From Muribaculaceae bacterium (lineage in GTDB: Bacteria; Bacteroidota; Bacteroidia; Bacteroidales; Muribaculaceae): a stretch of 64,000 bases of DNA. Under the pieces are notes generated by a model. It saw nothing but the letters and a program-made list of their open reading frames with translations, was not told the origin of the DNA and made no database searches. Positions 36,258 to 45,094 of this stretch are shown piece by piece. The stretch is from NCBI GenBank assembly GCA_017553785.1, contig JAFZKD010000119.1, positions 1 to 64,000 of the forward strand, in the 5' to 3' direction. Made by a program: the position numbers and the translations under genes. Every line of letters starts with the position of its first letter. The first letter of the stretch is position 1.

Positions 36258-36290
36258 GAGGGCAAGACCGCTATCGATCCTGCCCTCGTT
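36258..36290 (+). terminator. Terminator of the phage-derived cassette
   Basis: GAGGGCA (36258-36264) pairs with TGCCCTC (36281-36287), 34 nt after the M15 stop, followed by GTTCTTTT. Confidence 0.65.
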
Positions 36291-36314
36291 CTTTTCCATT
36301 CATTTCAACCCAGC

Positions 36315-39300
36315 CTACAAGGCTAAACGGAAACCAATGTTTCTATACCGATAATCTTTCGGTCCGTAATCTCGGGAAGACGATCTGCAGTAATAGGCCC
36401 AATGATAATAGCCACCACCACGAATGGCACTGTAGCTAGTATTGGAACCTACCGGATCAACTTGAGGCTCGCTGGTATATGTACCCAGATAATCTGAACA
36501 CCACTCCCAAATATTGCCACTCATGTCATACAAGCCCAACTCATTTGGTTTCTTTTGAGCGACTGGATGTGTTGATGCGATATCGCCGCCATCATAAGGG
36601 ATATTCCACTCATGATACTCATATCCCCACCAGGCGACCTCATTGATATCGTTACTGCCGGCATACTTATAGCCTTGACTCAAATTGCCACCACGCGCGG
36701 CAAATTCCCATTCTGCTTCGGTGGGCAAACGAAAATGCTCTCCTGTTATCTCGTTAAGGCGACTGATGAATTCCTCGCAATCATATATATTCACTTTGTC
36801 CACTGGTCTATCCAAGTCTCCCGTATAATAGCTGGGATTAGAACCCATGACAGCTAACCATAATCGCTGTGTCACTGTCGTCTCGCCTATACTGAAAGAC
36901 GACACCGTCACCTGGTGGGCTGGTTTCTCACCATCCAACGCCTCTGGTCCCTGGTCCTCGGTAGCGCCCATCATGTAGGTGCCGCCCTCAACCGGAATCA
37001 TCTTGAACTTCGCGCCACGCACGGCATAAACGCCTGGCTCCAATTCCTCAAAATGGTCAATCACTCCCAGGAGATAGTCAATGAGTGTTGTCAAATCCTG
37101 AACCGTCACAAAATGGTCATGATCCACGTCGGCCATAGCGACGTCAAATGGCGTGACCTCAACGCCCAACAGGTAGTCAATCAACGAAGTCACATCCGCA
37201 ATGCTGACAAAGCCGTCACAATTCACATCGCCCAGCATGAGATATACGGTCACCTCACATGAGTCGGGAGCAGCATAACCGTCAGCAGAGCCAACAGTAA
37301 TTGTCGTTTTACCCGGGGTGATACCCATCACCTGAATCACACCGTTGGCTACACGGGCCGCTGCCACGTCGGGATTGCTCGACGTCACTGCCAGATCGGT
37401 GCTGACGGGTGTCATGGTGGGAGTCAAGATAATCATGTGGTTCGGCATTACCGAGTCTTGATGATGGTCAAGCGATATATAGATAAAGCGGTTAACCACA
37501 ATCACATGGCACACAGCCTGCTGTTCCTGACACGCAGCGATGATATCGCACTCGCCCGGCCCGACAGCCGTTACCAATCCATCTTCTACCGTAGCCACAT
37601 CCGGGTCTGTCGTTGTCCAGGTGATGTCCTTGTATGTGGTATTTTCGGGTTCAACCGTCGCTGTGAGTTGCTCGGTCGTCCCTGTCTCAAGCATCAGGCT
37701 TTCTTGACTGATAGTCACTGACGTGGGAAGGATGACGTCAACATTGATATGGCACCTCGCACGCTTATCAAGATAAACAGCAATGATGTCACATTCACCC
37801 TTGCCCACGGCTGTCACTCCTCCTTCGCCATACACAGATGCTACGTCATTATCAGTTGACACCCATACAATCTCGGCAGGAGAAGCGTTTTCCGGCTCCA
37901 CTATCGCTTTGAGAAGCGATAGGTCACCAACTATAAGATCGGCACTACTGGTATTCAAAGACATTGACACGGGTTCTACAGCATCATTTTCCATGTTCAG
38001 GAAATCGTTCCAATAGTCTGCCACAAAATAGGAAGCGAACGAGGTGGACGGCATGTGCAGAACTGCGTCGGTGATAACGAAGGTGTTGTCGTCACACACC
38101 GGGGGAGTCGAGCCGAAAGCGTAGATGACCGAGGGAGACAGTTTCATTCCTTCGATCGACGTCACCGCGCCGCCAACGTACAAGGTGTCCATTGTTGCCG
38201 ACAACGCTCCACCCTGCCACGGGCCCGAACCGGTTATATATAAGCCTTGGAGAGAGAGATTGTCGAACGCTCCCTCACCCACACGGGTCAAGGTCACAGG
38301 TATCGTCATGCAGGTCAGCCTTTGGAATCCGGCGAGTGCCATTCGGCCGATACCGGTCACCGAATAGGTCTTTTGCCCTTCATATATCTTATGATGAGTG
38401 ACCGTAGCAGGAATAATCAGGTTGCCACCCAACACGGCATCTTCGGTCACATAGTTCACTGTCGCCTGATCGCCATTCACCTTATAGTAGATACCACCAT
38501 CCACAAAGTCATATCCACCGCCAATAAATTTATTGCCGTTAGTGTAATACAACTTGTTATTCAACAAGGGCGGTTTAATGGTATAGTAATCATAAGGCAC
38601 CGTGATGTCCCAACTGATGAGGTCAGGGTTGACAGTACCTTCACATCCCTCAACCATTGTGGAATAGTTATAACCGGCTCCAGTCCACTCGGCGCTATAG
38701 TTCACCCAACAGCCAACACCATAGTAGTAATACTCGGTTGTGTCAACATAATCCCAGAAGCCCTGCGCACGCCAATACATCCGACCATCCTCACGGATAT
38801 CCATATCGTTGCAGAACATGCCCGAGCCATAGATGTTCCAAATAAAGACTGTCGTGTCAAAAGCCTGCTGCAGATACACCTTAGCGACCTTGGTCACAGT
38901 ATCAGTAACCCAGAACTCGTCACCCTCAACCCACGGGTAATTGTCCTTGGGCGTTGCGATAACCTCCTGAAACTCATGTTCACCGTTAGCTGGCAAGAAA
39001 TAAGCGATCGAGAACACAGGAGATGTCGTGACGACCGTGTCACGTGAAATCACTGCACCTGTCGAAACCGAAGAGACCGTGATGTAATTCTCGAAGTAAT
39101 AAAGAAATCCTGATTCAAACCAAAATGAGCCATCGTCACCAGCAAATCCGAAAGACTCGTCATCCAAGTCGTGATTGACCATATAGTAATCAGGGAACAC
39201 ATACATCTTCTGCACGGTATCGGTCTTAATGCCTGATGTCACCGACGAACTGGTGCGTGTACCCATGAATTTATATCTGATTCCCACATGGAAATTTATT

Positions 39301-39794
39301 TCATCATCATTGCAATACACCCTGAACGGCAAGTCATAGCCGTTGTAGAAGTTTCGGGCCACCAATTCGCCTTCCACATCACCACGCTCGACAGTAGAGA
39401 TCCATCCGCCGACATCATAAGGATCCTGAGGCTCGTATTCAATATAACCACTGGAATTAATGCTCCAATCATTTAAATCGGTGAACACCAACCGTTCTCC
39501 TAGCAGTAACTCTTCAGTAAGCCACCCTTCCCGAACTTGCCTATCGGTAAGCAGACTGTGCAACAGTGAGAAATTGCGTTCTCTCAATTCCTTGGGAGAT
39601 ATGGCATTGACATGATTGGCAAGCGCCGGTGCCATCAGCTTTTTTGACACGCTGTTGGTGGGCTTGAGCACTTTGGGTTGTGCGCTTCTTGACTGCTTCG
39701 CTTTCTCAAGAAGTGCCTCATTGACCTGTGGCTGGGCAGACAATACCGCAATACCAGTACAAATGATGAACAATAGGGTTAATAATCTTTTCAT
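36315..39794 (-). CDS. Large multidomain surface protein: LRR-type, Big2, dockerin-like and FGE-sulfatase-like domains
   Basis: 1,159 residues with a signal peptide (MKRLLTLLFIICTGIAVLSAQ). In order: a unique N-terminal half (about 22-450), a short BspA-like stretch (TGIGRMALAGFQRLTCMTIP), two Big2 Ig-like domains (about 600-775, ITWTTTDPDVATVEDGLVTAVGPG), a third Ig-like segment, two calcium-loop units (about 851-911, GDVNCDGFVSIADVTSLIDYLLG) and an FGE/SUMF1-like domain (about 928 to the end, RLPTEAEWEFAARGG, GLYDMSGNIWEWCSDY). The domain ends NIGFRLAL where active formylglycine enzymes carry FRC, and only one of the catalytic-region cysteines is seen, so it is probably a binding fold, not an active enzyme. 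A consensus promoter is at 39862-39892. Confidence 0.87.
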   Translation of the reverse strand: MKRLLTLLFIICTGIAVLSAQPQVNEALLEKAKQSRSAQPKVLKPTNSVSKKLMAPALANHVNAISPKELRERNFSLLHSLLTDRQVREGWLTEELLLGERLVFTDLNDWSINSSGYIEYEPQDPYDVGGWISTVERGDVEGELVARNFYNGYDLPFRVYCNDDEINFHVGIRYKFMGTRTSSSVTSGIKTDTVQKMYVFPDYYMVNHDLDDESFGFAGDDGSFWFESGFLYYFENYITVSSVSTGAVISRDTVVTTSPVFSIAYFLPANGEHEFQEVIATPKDNYPWVEGDEFWVTDTVTKVAKVYLQQAFDTTVFIWNIYGSGMFCNDMDIREDGRMYWRAQGFWDYVDTTEYYYYGVGCWVNYSAEWTGAGYNYSTMVEGCEGTVNPDLISWDITVPYDYYTIKPPLLNNKLYYTNGNKFIGGGYDFVDGGIYYKVNGDQATVNYVTEDAVLGGNLIIPATVTHHKIYEGQKTYSVTGIGRMALAGFQRLTCMTIPVTLTRVGEGAFDNLSLQGLYITGSGPWQGGALSATMDTLYVGGAVTSIEGMKLSPSVIYAFGSTPPVCDDNTFVITDAVLHMPSTSFASYFVADYWNDFLNMENDAVEPVSMSLNTSSADLIVGDLSLLKAIVEPENASPAEIVWVSTDNDVASVYGEGGVTAVGKGECDIIAVYLDKRARCHINVDVILPTSVTISQESLMLETGTTEQLTATVEPENTTYKDITWTTTDPDVATVEDGLVTAVGPGECDIIAACQEQQAVCHVIVVNRFIYISLDHHQDSVMPNHMIILTPTMTPVSTDLAVTSSNPDVAAARVANGVIQVMGITPGKTTITVGSADGYAAPDSCEVTVYLMLGDVNCDGFVSIADVTSLIDYLLGVEVTPFDVAMADVDHDHFVTVQDLTTLIDYLLGVIDHFEELEPGVYAVRGAKFKMIPVEGGTYMMGATEDQGPEALDGEKPAHQVTVSSFSIGETTVTQRLWLAVMGSNPSYYTGDLDRPVDKVNIYDCEEFISRLNEITGEHFRLPTEAEWEFAARGGNLSQGYKYAGSNDINEVAWWGYEYHEWNIPYDGGDIASTHPVAQKKPNELGLYDMSGNIWEWCSDYLGTYTSEPQVDPVGSNTSYSAIRGGGYYHWAYYCRSSSRDYGPKDYRYRNIGFRLAL

Positions 39795-39861
39795 ATAGGT
39801 AAAATTTTAGATGAATATCAAATGAAACTTTCCGACTATCTATAATCTGCCAGAATAATCG

Positions 39862-39892
39862 CAAAATTATAAAAAAAAGTCAAAAAAACAAA
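39862..39892 (-). promoter_or_regulatory. Consensus promoter of the multidomain surface gene
   Basis: Minus-strand TTTG (39889-39892) and TAATTTTG (39862-39869) are separated by exactly 19 nt; the leader is about 65 nt. Confidence 0.75.
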
Positions 39893-40052
39893 GATTTCAA
39901 CCTGATTATTTCATTATCTTGCCATTTCGACACAAATATAGAGTTCTGGATAAGAAAGCGCTCATGCGCTGCAGTTGTGATTAGCCCTCAGATGTTTTTT
40001 GGGGATTTGCATGAGCGTTTGCATAAGTGTTGTTTGGTTTTTTGTGAAATAA

Positions 40053-40084
40053 TGTTGTTTTTTGAAATAAAAGTGGTATTTTTG
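40053..40084 (+). promoter_or_regulatory. Promoter of the CapD/WbpM-like gene
   Basis: TATTTTTG (40077-40084) fits TAnnTTTG with TGTTG (40053-40057) 19 nt upstream. Leader about 90 nt. Confidence 0.6.
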
Positions 40085-40176
40085 TGGGCTGGAATTGATG
40101 ACTCAATACTCCTTCATCATTGTTTTTAATAGGGGGTTATCGCATTCCATAACATGAAAAATTTATCGCACTACAA

Positions 40177-42177
40177 ATGGAAAGACTTATATATAAGCTC
40201 CTGGATCTGAGGATTTTCAGATCATTCAAGGTGAGAACAACCCCGCGTTGGATCATTCTGCTGCTTGACATGCTCATTGTAATGGTAAGTTATGCCAGCA
40301 CGGTGTTTTTTGGTGACATCTATTCAATGCATGTCGTTCCTGTAGCGATTGATATCATCGTCAATGCACTGATTGTATTGGCAGTCTATTTCGTTGTATC
40401 TTACATTTCCAAGAGTTATACGTGTGTTATCCGTTTGTCGGTAATCGAGGACTTGTACCGGATCTTTATGGTTATTGCCGTTTCAACCATCCTGCTAGCC
40501 TGCATCAATATCATTTTCCAGGTGGTCGGAGGTAAATGGCTCATGAAGTTCTGGAACATCTTTGTTATCGGTGCGCTGTCATTCTCGTTAATGATGATCG
40601 AACGCCTGTGCATCAAATATATCTACATGCGCATGAACAGCGCGACCGAGGGGCGCAAACGTGTCCTCGTGCTGGGCACTTCGTTTAACTCCCTGTTCCT
40701 TGCCAACGCGCTCAAGGGCGAGATTGGCGGAAAGTATCTGCCTGTGGGCCTGCTCAGCATCAAGTCAGGTGCCGAGAACACCGAGATCAACGGTTTTAAG
40801 GTGTACCGCTATGACCCCATGACCATGAATGAACTGGTTGCCGACAACAATATCGATGCGCTCATCTTTGACTCCAAGAGCAATCAATTGATGAAAAGTG
40901 GTTTTGCCGATTTCTTCATCAAGAACGATATCCCTCTGTTAGCCATGAACAAGGTGGCAGAGTTTGAGAACGAGAGCGGAAAAGATACCAATACAGGCAT
41001 TTCGACCTACATCAAGGAGGTTCAGATCGAGGACTTGTTGGGCCGTGACCCCATCGTGCTGAATAACCCGTTGGTAAGCCAGAACATCAAGGGCTCCTGC
41101 GTCCTCATTACAGGTGCGTGCGGTTCGATTGGAAGCGAAATCGTTCGTCAGGTAGCGAACTATGCAGCCAGCAAGATCATCCTGTTTGACCAGGCCGAGA
41201 CCCCAATGCATGACATCTCGCTTGAGATGAAAAAATCTCATCCCGATGCCGATATCGAGTTGTTCATGGGCGACGTCCGCAACCGTGAGCGCGTCGAGGA
41301 AGCCTTCGACAAGTTCCGTCCGCGTTTTGTCTTCCATGCCGCAGCCTACAAGCACGTGCCCATGATGGAAATCAATCCCACCGAGGCCATTCTTGCCAAC
41401 GTGATGGGTACACGCAACGTGGCCGACATGGCACTGAAATATGACGTGTATAAATTTGTGATGATCTCTACTGACAAGGCCGTTAATCCGACCAATGTCA
41501 TGGGCTGTACCAAGCGCTTAGCCGAGATCTATTGCCAGTCTTTGTTCTTTGATGCCCAGAGCAAGGGGAAGAAGACCCAGTTCATCACCACTAGGTTTGG
41601 CAACGTGTTGGGTAGCAACGGTTCGGTAATACCTCTCTTCCGTAAGCAGATTGCAGCCGGCGGTCCCGTCACCGTGACCCACAAGGACATCATTCGCTAT
41701 TTCATGACCATCCCCGAGGCTTGCTCGCTAGTGCTCGAGGCAGGCTGCATGGGCAGTGGTGGAGAGATCTACATCTTTGATATGGGTGAGCCCGTCAAGA
41801 TTTATGAGATGGCAAGGCGCATGATTTCTCTGGCAGGCCTCAAACCTGATATTGACATCAAGATCGAGGAGATTGGCTTGCGTCCCGGTGAGAAACTCTA
41901 CGAGGAACTGCTCAACGACAAGGAGAAGACCACCGCCACCGTGAACAAGAAAATCATGATTGCCAAGGTCAAGACCTATAATTACAAAGACGTCTGCGAT
42001 AACATCAACAGCATCATCGAACATGCCCACAGTGGCGATGTGCATGGTATGATTTACGCCATGAAGAAGTTTGTGCCCGAATACAAGAGCCAGCACAGCC
42101 GCTTCGAGAGCATCGACAAGGAAATCGAGAGTAATCACCCATCAGACCAAGATGCCTTGCAGCCCCTAGCTGAATGA
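40177..42177 (+). CDS. Nucleoside-diphosphate-sugar 4,6-dehydratase, CapD/WbpM type membrane protein
   Basis: 666 residues. Four membrane segments (about residues 20-150) are followed by a CoA-binding-like domain (KRVLVLGTSFNSLFLANAL) and a short-chain dehydrogenase/epimerase domain: GACGSIGSEIVRQVANY (NAD loop), FHAAAYKHVPMMEINPTEAI, VMISTDKAVNPTNVMGCTKRLAE and RFGNVLGSNGSVIPLF. The fold removes water from UDP-GlcNAc-type donors to make deoxyamino sugars for capsule, O-antigen or protein glycosylation. The active-site Tyr is replaced by a Met in this family, and NVMGCTKR here agrees. Single-gene unit with promoter and strong terminator. Confidence 0.93.
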   Translation: MERLIYKLLDLRIFRSFKVRTTPRWIILLLDMLIVMVSYASTVFFGDIYSMHVVPVAIDIIVNALIVLAVYFVVSYISKSYTCVIRLSVIEDLYRIFMVIAVSTILLACINIIFQVVGGKWLMKFWNIFVIGALSFSLMMIERLCIKYIYMRMNSATEGRKRVLVLGTSFNSLFLANALKGEIGGKYLPVGLLSIKSGAENTEINGFKVYRYDPMTMNELVADNNIDALIFDSKSNQLMKSGFADFFIKNDIPLLAMNKVAEFENESGKDTNTGISTYIKEVQIEDLLGRDPIVLNNPLVSQNIKGSCVLITGACGSIGSEIVRQVANYAASKIILFDQAETPMHDISLEMKKSHPDADIELFMGDVRNRERVEEAFDKFRPRFVFHAAAYKHVPMMEINPTEAILANVMGTRNVADMALKYDVYKFVMISTDKAVNPTNVMGCTKRLAEIYCQSLFFDAQSKGKKTQFITTRFGNVLGSNGSVIPLFRKQIAAGGPVTVTHKDIIRYFMTIPEACSLVLEAGCMGSGGEIYIFDMGEPVKIYEMARRMISLAGLKPDIDIKIEEIGLRPGEKLYEELLNDKEKTTATVNKKIMIAKVKTYNYKDVCDNINSIIEHAHSGDVHGMIYAMKKFVPEYKSQHSRFESIDKEIESNHPSDQDALQPLAE

Positions 42178-42200
42178 CCTACACACATCAAGACGACAAG

Positions 42201-42247
42201 AAGCGGCGATAACCTCTGATTCAAAGTTATCGCCGCTTGATTTTTTT
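42201..42247 (+). terminator. Terminator of the CapD/WbpM-like gene
   Basis: A perfect 13-bp stem (AAGCGGCGATAAC at 42201-42213 and its complement at 42226-42238) followed by GATTTTTTTC. Confidence 0.9.
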
Positions 42248-42255
42248 CACATGTT

Positions 42256-42843
42256 TTATTCGAAATCTTCTCTACGGGCAACATGGTAGAACTCACGCGG
42301 TCTCCAGTTCTTGGTGAGAATCCACATGGTTACCACGGCAAAGATGAGCGTGAGGATGAACATCGCAGCGAACATGTACTTGGATAACATGCGACCCATC
42401 ACAGCAGCATAGATGTCACCCATGCGGCTGATAACAAGTTCCATCGCAGTGTCATAGTCGATCCACAGCACGATACTCTTGGAAAACGGAATGAGCGACA
42501 TGACAGCATAGCTGGCAATCACACCATTGCGGCCGCGGTAGTTACCCAGGAAACGGCGCAGGCACTCGGCGACACATCCCAGTCCAATGCAACCAGCGGC
42601 AAAAACCTCGTGACCCTGTCCAAAGAGAAAATTGACTAACAACAGTGCGACAGCACAGATGATTGCCATACCGGGCATGGGGTTACTTTGGCAAAGCTTG
42701 AAGTAAGGCCATGCCGCAGTTACCGCGGCAAACACTGCCGCATAAGTCCATGCAAACGGATGATAAAATCCCAAAAGTTCAATAATCATAACTGCAGCGA
42801 CATACATCAACACAAGTATGATCACTTTTACTGCGCGTCCCAT
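42256..42843 (-). CDS. MptD/Trep_Strep-type putative ECF transporter S component
   Basis: 195 residues with about five membrane segments. Features that fit the family are GFYHPFAWTYAAVFAAVTAAWPYFKLCQ, GQGHEVFAAGCIGLGCVAECLRRFLGNYRGRNGVIASYAVMSLIP and a last membrane helix before a charged tail. S components bind a vitamin or metabolite and use a shared ATPase module; no such module is nearby. Substrate unknown. Single gene, convergent with the gene at 40177. Confidence 0.75.
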   Translation of the reverse strand: MGRAVKVIILVLMYVAAVMIIELLGFYHPFAWTYAAVFAAVTAAWPYFKLCQSNPMPGMAIICAVALLLVNFLFGQGHEVFAAGCIGLGCVAECLRRFLGNYRGRNGVIASYAVMSLIPFSKSIVLWIDYDTAMELVISRMGDIYAAVMGRMLSKYMFAAMFILTLIFAVVTMWILTKNWRPREFYHVARREDFE

Positions 42844-42960
42844 ATTATACAGAGTAAAGTCAAAATTAAAAATAATTGGCGCAAAGATAGTGTAAATTGA
42901 TAATTAAGCAACAATTTTTTGCAACATTTCATCGTTTTCCGTTATTTATTTTGTGGTTTT

Positions 42961-43187
42961 TTTGAGAAATAATGTTACCGATGTATTATTTTTGCATAGT
43001 GTGGCGCTTTTTGAGACGGTTCCGCCTCAATGTAAGGACATGCTGCGTCTCAACATAAAAAAAGAATAAATTCTTTTTGTTCTGTCTTCGACTTGCACTA
43101 ATCTGCCTGTCGGCCAATATAGGCTGCGTCTCAACATAAAAAAAGAATAAATTCTTTTTGTTCTGTCTTCGACTTGCACTATATTTG
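42961..43187 (+). promoter_or_regulatory. Stacked promoter modules with a 59-bp direct repeat
   Basis: The main promoter is TTTG (43157-43160) with TATATTTG (43180-43187) at 19 nt, both inside and just past the second copy of a 59-bp repeat. Copy one (43042-43100) has the same TTTG at 43076-43079, but its -7 box at 43099 is degraded to TAATCTGC. A third module, TTTG 42961-42964 and TATTTTTG 42987-42994 (22-nt spacing), lies upstream, with a TTGAG/CTCAA hairpin at 43011-43030. Confidence 0.65.
43042..43181 (+). repeat. 59-bp direct repeat upstream of the HERIH membrane protein gene
   Basis: Two identical 59-bp copies at 43042-43100 and 43123-43181 with a 22-nt spacer. Each contains an AAAAAGAAT/ATTCTTTTT hairpin followed by TGTTCTGTCTTCGACTTGCA. 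Confidence 0.9.
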
Positions 43188-43192
43188 CAGCG

Positions 43193-43543
43193 GTGAAAAT
43201 AATAAGGACGTCTATATTGCCCTTTCATGGATTCTCGGCCATTAATCTGCTGGGGATACTTTTTGTGCACCATGGAGTATACTTGAGCGAGGAATTGATG
43301 AACCATGAACGCATCCACTCAGCCCAACAGCGCGAGATGTTGTTCGTGTTCTTTTATCTAGCCTATTTTATAGAATGGCTGATCAGGTTGCCCCTGCGCG
43401 GCAACGCTTATCGCCGCATTTCGTTTGAGCAAGAGGCGTACAGCAACCAGCGCAACCTCAATTACCTGAAGCAACGCCGCCTATACGCTTGGCGCCATTA
43501 CCTCGTTTCCCGTCCTTCTCATCACAAACACAAAACCTTTTAA
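43193..43543 (+). CDS. Minimal membrane protein with an HExxH zinc-protease-like motif
   Basis: 116 residues. The start is GTG at 43193, only about 5 nt after the -7 box, so the mRNA would have almost no leader; the next Met is inside the active-site motif. A first hydrophobic segment (FSAINLLGILFVHHGVYL) is followed by HERIH (His-Glu-x-x-His, about residues 38-42), a membrane helix (REMLFVFFYLAYFIEWLIRL) and FEQEAYSNQ, where Glu could be the third zinc ligand. The basic tail is cytoplasmic or periplasmic. It looks like a compact gluzincin-type membrane protease, smaller than any family I can name. It ends 4 nt before dacB, so the two share a transcript. Confidence 0.72.
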   Translation: MKIIRTSILPFHGFSAINLLGILFVHHGVYLSEELMNHERIHSAQQREMLFVFFYLAYFIEWLIRLPLRGNAYRRISFEQEAYSNQRNLNYLKQRRLYAWRHYLVSRPSHHKHKTF

Positions 43544-43547
43544 AAGA

Positions 43548-45002
43548 ATGACATTTTCTATGACACTTAAACAGACATTCATTACTATCGTCCTCACTAT
43601 ACTCACGACCTTGCGTCTCGTGGCCTACACGCCACAGGAAGCCGTTAACAAGTTCGTTTCAAACAGTTCGTTACGCTATGCCTCTATCGGTGTACAGGTC
43701 ATTGACTTGGATTCGGCCAAATCCATTGCCAGTTTTCATCCTGACCAGGCCAACATCACGGCTTCTACAATGAAGACGGTGGTTTCTTCGGCCGCTCTAG
43801 GATTGATGGGACCGCATTTCCGCTTCGAGACGCCGGTTTATCTGGATGGCGAAATCTGCGACGGGCATTTCAAGGGCAATATCGTGATTTGCGGTACAGG
43901 AGACCCCACATTGGGCTCGGTTTTCTTGCCCAATCAGCCGAATATCACTGACGAGATCATTGCCGCATTGCGTTATCAAGGCATCACCGAGATTGAGGGA
44001 GCAATCATTGGTGACGACAGCTTCTATAGCTTCCCTTACTTTGACGAGGATTGGGATGTGGGTGATCTCGCGTTTGATTATGGTGCTGCCGTTCATGCCT
44101 TGAGTTTTCACGATAATCTTGTGACAGTATCCTACACGATGGACTCACGCGGTCGAGTCGCCAGTTCGGCCATCACGCCGCCCGTTCCTGGTTTAAAAGT
44201 CCTTAGCCGTTGCCGCAACAACCGTGGACGCAATGCCATCACAGCCTATCTGGATTACAGCGTACCAGCCCTCGTGCTCACGGGCGAGACCACGGCCAAG
44301 ACCCATCGAGACACCTATGCCAATCCAACTCCCGCACCCATGCTGGTCGATAGTGTGGAGCGTGCGATAAAAGCCAGCGGAATCCGTTACAGGCAAAACC
44401 TGGAGGTCCGCGACAATATGGAACATGCCATGCGCACGCTTCTCGTGCTGCACAAGTCACCTGAACTGACCGAAATCATCACATCACTGCTCGACCGCAG
44501 CGACAACATGTTTGCCCATGCCCTGTTGCGCGCTATCGGCACCCGTGATTGGGAAACGAAAGGGATGGAAAACATGCCGTCTAACCTGGATGTCGTGGGT
44601 GTGAATGCAGTGAAACACTGGTTGGAACTGCAGGGCATTAATACCGACCCGCTGTTCATGCGCGATGGCAGCGGCTTGGCCAGGGCAAATAAGGCCTCGG
44701 TCAACTTCTTTGGCGACATGCTGTCTATGATGGCTCACCGCACTTTCGACGGGGTTCGCCTGTGTGACCTCATGCCCAAGGCCGCTGGCCGTGCCGGGAA
44801 AACACTGAAAGCTAACCCATTAAGCGATCAAATCGTGCTCAAGTCGGGCAGCATGCGCCATGTGCAATGCTTTGTGGGTTATTACCCCTGCGATGAACCC
44901 CGTTATGCCTTTGCTGTGCTGGTCAATAATTTCACATGTTCCCAATCCAGCATCAGGGAACAAATCGGCACCTTTCTTTGCAATCTTTTTGAAGGAAAAT
45001 AG
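43548..45002 (+). CDS. dacB: D-alanyl-D-alanine carboxypeptidase/endopeptidase (PBP4, S13 family)
   Basis: 484 residues with an N-terminal signal peptide (LKQTFITIVLTILTTLRLVA). The penicillin-binding motifs are all present: SxxK as STMK (Ser73, Lys76), SxN as SDN (LLDRSDNMFAHAL), and KTG-type KSG (VLKSGSMRHVQCF). Additional S13 stretches are GNIVICGTGDPTLG and DPLFMRDGSGLAR. It trims or cuts cross-links in peptidoglycan in the periplasm. Start could also be ATG 43560. It follows the HERIH membrane protein at 4 nt. Confidence 0.94.
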   Translation: MTFSMTLKQTFITIVLTILTTLRLVAYTPQEAVNKFVSNSSLRYASIGVQVIDLDSAKSIASFHPDQANITASTMKTVVSSAALGLMGPHFRFETPVYLDGEICDGHFKGNIVICGTGDPTLGSVFLPNQPNITDEIIAALRYQGITEIEGAIIGDDSFYSFPYFDEDWDVGDLAFDYGAAVHALSFHDNLVTVSYTMDSRGRVASSAITPPVPGLKVLSRCRNNRGRNAITAYLDYSVPALVLTGETTAKTHRDTYANPTPAPMLVDSVERAIKASGIRYRQNLEVRDNMEHAMRTLLVLHKSPELTEIITSLLDRSDNMFAHALLRAIGTRDWETKGMENMPSNLDVVGVNAVKHWLELQGINTDPLFMRDGSGLARANKASVNFFGDMLSMMAHRTFDGVRLCDLMPKAAGRAGKTLKANPLSDQIVLKSGSMRHVQCFVGYYPCDEPRYAFAVLVNNFTCSQSSIREQIGTFLCNLFEGK

Positions 45003-45094
45003 TTGGTGTTTCAAAAAAAATACCTAAACTTGCACGAAAAATGTAAGACAAAACCTTGGCGAGACGTCGCTAAGCAACAAAATAACAGACTATT

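Larger units (their letters stand above)
39795..40176. other. Divergent intergenic region
   Basis: 382 nt without a gene. It contains the leftward promoter (39862-39892), the rightward promoter (40053-40084) and between them an AT-rich stretch with T-runs. I see no other feature. Confidence 0.6.

Noticed and set aside
32480-36290. Complete prophage
   Set aside because: No integrase, terminase, tail or lysis-regulation genes and no attachment-site repeats are visible; host genes begin immediately on both sides.
36315-37015. Active formylglycine-generating enzyme
   Set aside because: The Cys pair needed for catalysis is not seen, and the protein is secreted with no sulfatase partner nearby.
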